DNA from: a virus
Length of the DNA stretch: 25,934 nucleotides
Virus record (IMG/VR): IMGVR_UViG_3300030060_005321
Coordinates: 37,822 to 63,755 of that record
Strand: one strand, 5' to 3'
This document shows positions 20,214 to 25,934 of this stretch, in pieces; position 1 is the first letter of the stretch, and the number at the start of each line of letters is the position of its first letter. The position numbers were made by a program, and so were the translations under genes. The notes under the pieces are model-generated. The model did not search any database, was not told the origin of the DNA, and worked only from the letters and a program-made list of their open reading frames with translations.

Positions 20214-20415
20214 AATAACTATAGGTAAAGATTATAAAATAGATGCTATGCATTACTCTGTAGGCCAAGAGGTTTACGGAGGGCATACTATCTGTGATAT
20301 AGTAGAAGAAAAAGATAAGTTTAGCGTTTATATTAGAAAAAATAAAGACGTAATGCCTTGGAAAGATTTTAATAAAAACATGGCTGTATCTGTTGAATAT
20401 AATTTAGAGTACTAA
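20194..20415 (+). CDS. Hypothetical protein, 73 aa
   Basis: The ATG at 20194 overlaps the previous gene by 20 bases; an earlier in-frame start lies deeper inside it. A small beta-rich protein (IRKITIGKDYKI, HYSVGQEVYGGHTICDIVEEKDKFSVYI) with one cysteine. No family is recognised. Its stop overlaps the next ATG (TAATG). Confidence 0.7.
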   Translation: MSKLIRKITIGKDYKIDAMHYSVGQEVYGGHTICDIVEEKDKFSVYIRKNKDVMPWKDFNKNMAVSVEYNLEY

Positions 20416-21029
20416 TGAAGTCGCCGTATAATTATATTATACAACCAAAAGGCGAAAGATACAATAACTCTATAAGTGTTGGTGACAAAACATTAATTAC
20501 TAATACAGATATATTTGATCACAAGCATGTTAATAGAGAAGCTGTAGTTTTGTCTACGCCAAAAGCTTTTGATACAGATATAAAAGAAGGTGACACTGTT
20601 ATTGTTCATCACAACGTATTTAGAAGATGGAACGATGCTAGAGGCAACGAAAGAAACAGTAAAAGCTTTTTTAAAGAAGATATGTACTTTGTAAGTCAAG
20701 ATCAAATATTTGCTTACAAACAAATTAGTAAGTGGAGTAGATTTAAACAGTCAATTTGGAAACCCATGCAAGGCTTTTGTTTTGTTAAACCTATAAAATC
20801 AACTGATAAGTTTTCTCAAGATATAGAAAAGCCGTTAGTTGGTGTAGTTAAATACTCTGATGGATCATACAATGTTGGTGATCTTGTAGGATTTACACCT
20901 AACTCAGAATATGAGTTTGTTATTGAAAAAGAAAGGCTGTATAGAGTTTACTCTAAATTTATTACAATTAAATATGAATATCAAGGAGACGAAGAAGAAT
21001 ATAATCCAAGCTGGGCACAAAGCAGTTGA
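20415..21029 (+). CDS. Protein with two possible GroES-like domains, 204 aa
   Basis: Two similarly laid-out halves are visible. In the first (4-105), EGDTVIVHHNVF (58-69) is followed by an Arg/Asn-rich insert and MYFVSQDQIFAYK. In the second (115-188), GFCFVKPI (120-127), PLVGVVKYSD and VGDLVGFTPNSEYEF lead to ERLYRVYSKFI. Each recalls the strand order of a GroES barrel (a value-gd-V-y strand, then a final dI-a strand). With a GroEL/GroES pair in the same block, a specialised co-chaperonin or adaptor is possible. This is inference from pattern; the alternative is an unrelated beta protein. Confidence 0.6.
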   Translation: MKSPYNYIIQPKGERYNNSISVGDKTLITNTDIFDHKHVNREAVVLSTPKAFDTDIKEGDTVIVHHNVFRRWNDARGNERNSKSFFKEDMYFVSQDQIFAYKQISKWSRFKQSIWKPMQGFCFVKPIKSTDKFSQDIEKPLVGVVKYSDGSYNVGDLVGFTPNSEYEFVIEKERLYRVYSKFITIKYEYQGDEEEYNPSWAQSS

Positions 21030-21249
21030 AGAGCTAATTAAAGTAGCTAAAGAAGCTATCGTTGACAGTGATGATGATATATCGGCTGACAGATTAAAAA
21101 ACGCAGCTGCTACTAAGAAGTTAGCTATATTCGATGCTTTTGAAATACTTAACCGTATACAAGAAGAAGAGAATATATTAGAAGGCAAAGAGCCTGAAGA
21201 TAAAAAAGAAAGAGTGTTTAAAGGCTTCGCTGAAGGAAGATCTAAGTAA
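20974..21249 (+). CDS. Probable terminase small subunit, 91 aa
   Basis: The start at 20974 is chosen because a longer reading lies inside the previous gene, which this one still overlaps by 56 bases. The protein is entirely helical: an N-terminal helix pair, then ADRLKNAAATKKLAIFDAFEILNRI. Its stop overlaps the large terminase start (TAATG). Position immediately before TerL, length and helical character suggest a small terminase or packaging adaptor; no HTH signature is clear, so the assignment is positional. Confidence 0.55.
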   Translation: MNIKETKKNIIQAGHKAVEELIKVAKEAIVDSDDDISADRLKNAAATKKLAIFDAFEILNRIQEEENILEGKEPEDKKERVFKGFAEGRSK

Positions 21250-23465
21250 TGTACGAGCAAACACTATATAAAATTGTTGAACCAGTTAAGAAGACAACTA
21301 TAAGTCGACTTAACAAAAAACGTAAATGGGAATATGGATATAATAAAGAAAACGATATTGTCGTTATTAGCAAAACTGGAAAAATTGGACAAGTGGTGGA
21401 GATTCAAGGTTTGCGAATTGGGTTGCCGAGTGAACCGAAATCAGTGTGTATGTTTGCCAAAAACAAATGGCAAAGGGTAGAATATCCAAAAGAATTAAGT
21501 AAATTAAAAAGTATATTTGATTGGAGAAGTTATCCAGAAGAAGCAAAAGAGCAGTGGTACGATTATATAGACGAAGAATTTAAACGTCGCGATGAAGGGT
21601 TTTGGTTTTATAATAACGATAAACCTACGTACATAACAGGTAGCCACTATATGTATTTGCAATGGAGTAAAATTGATGTTGGCGCTCCAGATTTTAGAGA
21701 AGCTAACAGGTTGTTCTTTATATTTTGGGAAGCGTGCAAAGCCGATAACAGATGTTACGGTATGTGCTACTTAAAAAACAGACGTAGTGGTTTTTCATTT
21801 ATGAGCTCTGCTGAAACAGTTAACTTAGCTACTATATCGAGTGATGCTAGATATGGAATATTATCTAAAAGTGGTGCTGATGCTAAAAAAATGTTTACCG
21901 ACAAAGTTGTACCAATATCTGTCAACTATCCGTTTTTCTTTAAACCGATACAAGACGGCATGGACAGACCTAAAAGTGAACTTGCTTATAGGGTTCCTGC
22001 AAGTAAGTTTACGCGTAAAAAAATTACTGCAAACGAAAAGCAGGAAGAGCTGGTTGGACTTGACACTACTATTGATTGGAAAAACACAGGTGATAACAGC
22101 TACGATGGTGAAAAGCTTAACTTACTAGTACACGATGAAAGTGGTAAGTGGGAAAGACCTGATAATATTTTAAATAACTGGCGAGTAACTAAAACTTGTT
22201 TAAGGCTAGGTGCTCGTATTGTTGGTAAGTGTATGATGGGTTCGACGAGTAATTCGTTAGATAAAGGAGGTAATAATTTTAAAAAATTATACAATGACTC
22301 AGATGTCAGAAGTAGAAATAAAAATGGACAAACAAAGTCTGGCTTATATTCTTTGTTTATGCCAATGGAATGGAACTTTGAAGGATTTATTGACGAACAC
22401 GGACAACCTACATTTAATAACCCTAGCAATGATGTATACGGACCACACGGTGAATTAATAGATATTGGCGTAATAGATCATTGGCAAAACGAAGTTGAAG
22501 GATTAAAGTCAGATCAAGACGCGTTAAACGAGTTTTACAGGCAGTTTCCAAGAACTGAAGAACATGCGTTTAGAGATGAAACAAAAAATAGTATATTTAA
22601 CTTAGTTAAAATATACGAACAAATAGATTATAACGAAGGAGTAACCAGCTCAGCTGTAATTAACACTGGTAATTTTCAGTGGGCTAACGGAGTTAAAGAT
22701 ACCCATGTAATATTCCACCCAAACCCGCAAGGTAGATTTAAAATATCTTGGACACCTCAACCACATTTACAAAATAAAGTAATAATAAAAAATGGAGTTA
22801 AATATCCTGGAAACGAACACATGGGCGCTTTTGGCTGCGATAGTTATGATATTAGCGGTACTGTTGATGGTCGAGGATCCAACGGATCTCTTCATGGATT
22901 AACTAAGTTTAGTATGGAAGACTCTCCTGCTAACTCGTTTTTTTTAGAATATATAGCTAGACCACAAACCGCAGAGATATTTTTTGAAGATGTACTCATG
23001 TCATTAGTATTTTATGGCATGCCAATATTAGCAGAGAATAACAAACCAAGATTATTGTACTATTTAAGACGTAGAGGTTACAGAGGATTTAGTATGAATA
23101 GACCTGATAGAACTTGGAATAAACTATCGACTGCTGAAAAAGAAGTTGGTGGCATACCAAACTCTAGTGAAGATATAAAGCAAGCCCACGCTGCTGCTAT
23201 TGAAATGTATATTAACGATCACGTTGGTCATATAGAAAACGGTAGATATGGATCGATGTATTTTAATGATACGTTAAACGACTGGGCAAAGTTTGATATA
23301 AATAGAAGAACAAAGTTTGATGCTTCTATAAGTTCTGGTTTAGCTATAATGGGTTGCAATAGACACTTGTACGCTCCTAATGTTAAAGTAGAAAGACAAA
23401 AAGTAAATATAAATATTGCTAGATATAAAAATGATGGTTATTCATCGACAATAATTAAAAATTAA
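21249..23465 (+). CDS. terL: Terminase large subunit
   Basis: The 738-aa packaging motor has an ATPase and a nuclease half. The ATPase: a deviant Walker A in LKNRRSGFS (175-183), Walker B LLVHDE with Asp296 and Glu297, and motif III GSTSN (331-335). The RNase H-type nuclease: Asp531 in FGCDSYD, a second acid probably Glu596 (PILAEN) and a third probably Asp691 (KFDASISSG). It cuts concatemeric DNA and pumps it into proheads through the portal, encoded next. Length and the sequence around RCYGMCYLKNRRSGF resemble crAss-like phage terminases as I remember them. Confidence 0.9.
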   Translation: MYEQTLYKIVEPVKKTTISRLNKKRKWEYGYNKENDIVVISKTGKIGQVVEIQGLRIGLPSEPKSVCMFAKNKWQRVEYPKELSKLKSIFDWRSYPEEAKEQWYDYIDEEFKRRDEGFWFYNNDKPTYITGSHYMYLQWSKIDVGAPDFREANRLFFIFWEACKADNRCYGMCYLKNRRSGFSFMSSAETVNLATISSDARYGILSKSGADAKKMFTDKVVPISVNYPFFFKPIQDGMDRPKSELAYRVPASKFTRKKITANEKQEELVGLDTTIDWKNTGDNSYDGEKLNLLVHDESGKWERPDNILNNWRVTKTCLRLGARIVGKCMMGSTSNSLDKGGNNFKKLYNDSDVRSRNKNGQTKSGLYSLFMPMEWNFEGFIDEHGQPTFNNPSNDVYGPHGELIDIGVIDHWQNEVEGLKSDQDALNEFYRQFPRTEEHAFRDETKNSIFNLVKIYEQIDYNEGVTSSAVINTGNFQWANGVKDTHVIFHPNPQGRFKISWTPQPHLQNKVIIKNGVKYPGNEHMGAFGCDSYDISGTVDGRGSNGSLHGLTKFSMEDSPANSFFLEYIARPQTAEIFFEDVLMSLVFYGMPILAENNKPRLLYYLRRRGYRGFSMNRPDRTWNKLSTAEKEVGGIPNSSEDIKQAHAAAIEMYINDHVGHIENGRYGSMYFNDTLNDWAKFDINRRTKFDASISSGLAIMGCNRHLYAPNVKVERQKVNINIARYKNDGYSSTIIKN

Positions 23466-23467
23466 AT

Positions 23468-25906
23468 ATGGCTGAATCAGTATATAAAAATTATTTTCCT
23501 AGTCAAGCTGTTAGCGACTTAGAAAAAATACTACCTGACTATGGTTTAAAAATAGCAAAAGCTATAGAAAAAGAGTGGTTTGAGTCAAACACTATGGGTA
23601 ACAACTATTCTAGTAGTAGATATTATAATAATAAAAATACATTTCACAAGCTAAGATTATACGCGAGAGGCGAGCAAGGTATACAGAAGTATAAAGACGA
23701 GCTTTCTGTAAATGGTGATTTAAGCTATTTAAACTTAGACTGGAAGCCTGTACCTATTATACCTAAGTTTGTAGACATCGTTGTAAACGGTATGAGTGAA
23801 AGAGCTTTTGATGTAAAAGCACACTCGCAAGATCCTTATGGCGTACAGAAAAGAACTGACTACATGCAACGTATGCTAGATGAAATGCGTACAAAAGATT
23901 TTAATAAGTTCTACAAAGATACGTTTAATGTAGATTTAGCTACAGTTCCAGAAGATAAATTACCAGAAACAGAAGAAGAGCTAGAGCTACACATGCAGTT
24001 AACTTATAAGCAAGCAGTAGAATTAGCTGAAGAGCAAGCTATTAATGTTTTATTACAAGGTAGCAACTACGATTTAATTAGAAAAAGAGTTAATTATGAC
24101 TTAACAGTATTAGGTATTGGTGCTGTAAAAACTAATTTTAACACATCAGAAGGTGCTATAGTAGAATATGTTGATCCAGCGGATTTAGTATATTCATACA
24201 CTGATTCACCTTACTTTGAAGATATATACTACGTAGGTGAAGTTAAAGATGTACCTATCAACGAGCTTGTTAAACAGTTTCCAGATTTACAAGAAGATGA
24301 AATAAAGAAAATAATAAATTCTAATAATCAGACTTCAGGTAGATATTCTAGAAAATACTCTTATGGTAGAGAAACAGATAACAACAAAGTTCAAGTTTTA
24401 TATTTTAATTATAAAACATACATGAACAACACGTACAAGGTAAAAGAAACTGCAACCGGTGCTATGAAGATTATAGAAAAAGATGATACTTTTAATCCAC
24501 CTAAAGATGTGCAAGTTAACTTTACAAAGCTACAAAAAACTGTAGAGTGTTTATTTGAAGGCGCTTTTATAATAGGTACCGACATACTTATACAATGGCA
24601 AAAGGTTGATAATATGATGAGACCTAAAAGTGACTTTAATAAAGTAAAAATGAATTACTCTATTGTAGCTCCGCGTATGTATAACGGCAGAATAGAAAGT
24701 TTAGTTGGCCGTATCACTGGTTTTGCTGATATGATACAGCTTACGCATTTAAAGCTACAGCAAGTTATGTCAAGGCTTATACCTGATGGTATTTATTTAG
24801 ATGCTGATGGTTTAGCTGAAATAGATTTAGGTAACGGTACAAACTATAATCCACAAGAAGCTTTAAATATGTTTTTCCAGACAGGTAGTGTTATTGGTAG
24901 ATCAATGAACGAACTTGGCGAAGGTAATCCAGGTAGAGTACCAATACAAGAAATACAAAGTGGTAATGGTGGTGCTAAAATGCAAAGTCTAATAGGTACA
25001 TACAACTATTATTTACAAATGATTAGAGATACTACCGGACTTAACGAAGCTCGTGATGGTAGTACACCTTCAAAAGACGCTTTAGTTGGAGTGCAAAAAC
25101 TAGCGGCTGCAAATAGTAATACAGCAACTAGGCATATACTACAAGCTGGATTATTTTTAACAAAATCTGTAGCTGAAGGTTTATCTCTTAGAATATCTGA
25201 TGTTATAGAATACTCTCCAACAAAAGATGCTTTTATACAAGCTATAGGCGCTCATAACGTTGGTACGCTAGAAGAAATGGCTAATTTACATTTATATGAT
25301 TTTGGTATATTTATAGAGTTATCGCCCGATGAAGAAGAAAAGCAATTACTTGAAAACAATATACAGCAAGCGCTACAGCAAAATAGTATAGATTTATCTG
25401 ATGCTATAGATTTACGTGAGATTAAAAATGTTAGACTTGCTAATCAAATGTTAAAAATTAGACGTAAGAAAAAAATGGATGACGATCAAAAACGTCAACA
25501 AGAAAATATAAAAGCACAAGCTGAAGCTAACGCGCAATCACAGCAAGTTGCTGCTCAGGCAGAAGTACAAAAACAACAAGCTATGACACAGATGAACGCG
25601 CAGCTTGAACAAATACGTACGCAAGCAAAAACAGAACTTATTAGTCATGAAGCTAATGTTAAAAAAGAACTTATGGATCATGAGTTTCAGATTAACATGC
25701 GATTAAAGCAAATGGATCTTGATAAGACTGGTAATAAAGAAAAAGAAAAAGAAGATCGTAAAGATGAAAGAACTAGAATACAAGCTAGTCAACAAAGCGA
25801 ACTTATAGAACAAAGAAAAACAGGTGCACCACCTAAAAACTTTGAGTCATCAGGTAATGATATACTTGGTGGTGGTATAGGCTTAGGTGGCTTTGACCCT
25901 AGATAA
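23468..25906 (+). CDS. Portal protein, 812 aa
   Basis: A large portal follows TerL by two bases. The early segment LDWKPVPIIPKFVDIVVNGM (90-109) resembles portal cores that begin with a conserved helix and a long stem region; the middle is mixed alpha/beta, and the last 150 residues form a Gln/Lys/Glu-rich coiled coil, typical of large podovirus-type portals, ending in a Gly-rich tail. It forms the dodecameric channel for DNA entry and exit. Assignment rests on size, position after TerL and overall pattern. Confidence 0.82.
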   Translation: MAESVYKNYFPSQAVSDLEKILPDYGLKIAKAIEKEWFESNTMGNNYSSSRYYNNKNTFHKLRLYARGEQGIQKYKDELSVNGDLSYLNLDWKPVPIIPKFVDIVVNGMSERAFDVKAHSQDPYGVQKRTDYMQRMLDEMRTKDFNKFYKDTFNVDLATVPEDKLPETEEELELHMQLTYKQAVELAEEQAINVLLQGSNYDLIRKRVNYDLTVLGIGAVKTNFNTSEGAIVEYVDPADLVYSYTDSPYFEDIYYVGEVKDVPINELVKQFPDLQEDEIKKIINSNNQTSGRYSRKYSYGRETDNNKVQVLYFNYKTYMNNTYKVKETATGAMKIIEKDDTFNPPKDVQVNFTKLQKTVECLFEGAFIIGTDILIQWQKVDNMMRPKSDFNKVKMNYSIVAPRMYNGRIESLVGRITGFADMIQLTHLKLQQVMSRLIPDGIYLDADGLAEIDLGNGTNYNPQEALNMFFQTGSVIGRSMNELGEGNPGRVPIQEIQSGNGGAKMQSLIGTYNYYLQMIRDTTGLNEARDGSTPSKDALVGVQKLAAANSNTATRHILQAGLFLTKSVAEGLSLRISDVIEYSPTKDAFIQAIGAHNVGTLEEMANLHLYDFGIFIELSPDEEEKQLLENNIQQALQQNSIDLSDAIDLREIKNVRLANQMLKIRRKKKMDDDQKRQQENIKAQAEANAQSQQVAAQAEVQKQQAMTQMNAQLEQIRTQAKTELISHEANVKKELMDHEFQINMRLKQMDLDKTGNKEKEKEDRKDERTRIQASQQSELIEQRKTGAPPKNFESSGNDILGGGIGLGGFDPR

Positions 25907-25928
25907 CTATTAACTTATATTTTATATT

Positions 25929-25934
25929 ATGGAA
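25929..25934 (+). CDS. Start of the next virion gene (truncated by window edge)
   Basis: An ATG at 25929 follows an A/T-rich leader like those of the other rightward genes, 22 bases after the portal stop. Only two codons are present. Probably the next head gene by position; nothing can be said about its product. Confidence 0.3.

Noticed and set aside
1-25934. CRISPR array or insertion sequence
   Set aside because: No regularly spaced direct repeats with unique spacers and no transposase were seen; the only dispersed repeat is the promoter-like element.

Overview
The window looks like about 26 kb of an AT-rich, double-stranded DNA tailed phage infecting a Bacteroidota host, probably a marine flavobacterium. 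The sequence shows a large terminase next to a large portal gene, a full replication and recombination set, and two opposed transcription blocks. Genes are tightly packed with many TAATG and ATGA junctions. Start codons are preceded by A/T-rich leaders rather than Shine-Dalgarno sequences, which is typical of Bacteroidota. The terminase (738 aa), the portal (812 aa) and the divergent layout resemble crAss-like phages (Crassvirales); that placement is inference from remembered family features, not from a search.

Left block, minus strand, positions 1 to about 13,470. From its promoter-proximal (right) end it begins with a run of very small genes (24-90 aa, several of them single-span membrane peptides), a pair of paralogous 75/76-aa proteins, a lipoprotein and a zinc-ribbon protein. 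A GC-richer stretch at 10,109-10,350 looks like structured RNA with a tRNA-like 3' end. Further left are ATP-dependent DNA ligase, an HTH protein, a sigma-70-like factor, an ERF-type annealing protein, a PD-(D/E)XK exonuclease, an SSB-like protein with an acidic DLPF tail, a T7 gp4-like primase-helicase, a thymidylate synthase-family enzyme with the dCMP-hydroxymethylase signature, and a partial GIY-YIG/MazG-like protein running off the edge. Together these make nucleotide precursors, replicate and recombine DNA, and reprogramme transcription.

Eight near-identical 31-bp elements (ACAAACTAAATACG, 9 bp, GGATAATA) lie on the minus strand between 7,786 and 13,468, almost all just upstream of small genes. 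They look like one phage promoter family. A sigma factor is encoded downstream of the leftmost copy.

Divergent region, 13,400-13,717. It holds the last of these promoters, a possible plus-strand promoter with the same -10 box, and a G-rich island with a canonical G-quadruplex pattern. It contains no gene.

Right block, plus strand, 13,718 to the end. It carries a Lys/Met-rich basic protein, a small hypothetical, a phage GroEL (ATPase residues kept) and an overlapping GroES, a winged-helix-like protein, several short basic proteins sharing the N-terminus MAFKMK (one with an HExxH motif), a 3-TM-type holin, a probable virion protein, a coiled-coil protein, a protein with two possible GroES-like domains, a probable small terminase, the large terminase and the portal. 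This is the assembly, packaging and lysis module; the next gene starts in the last six bases.
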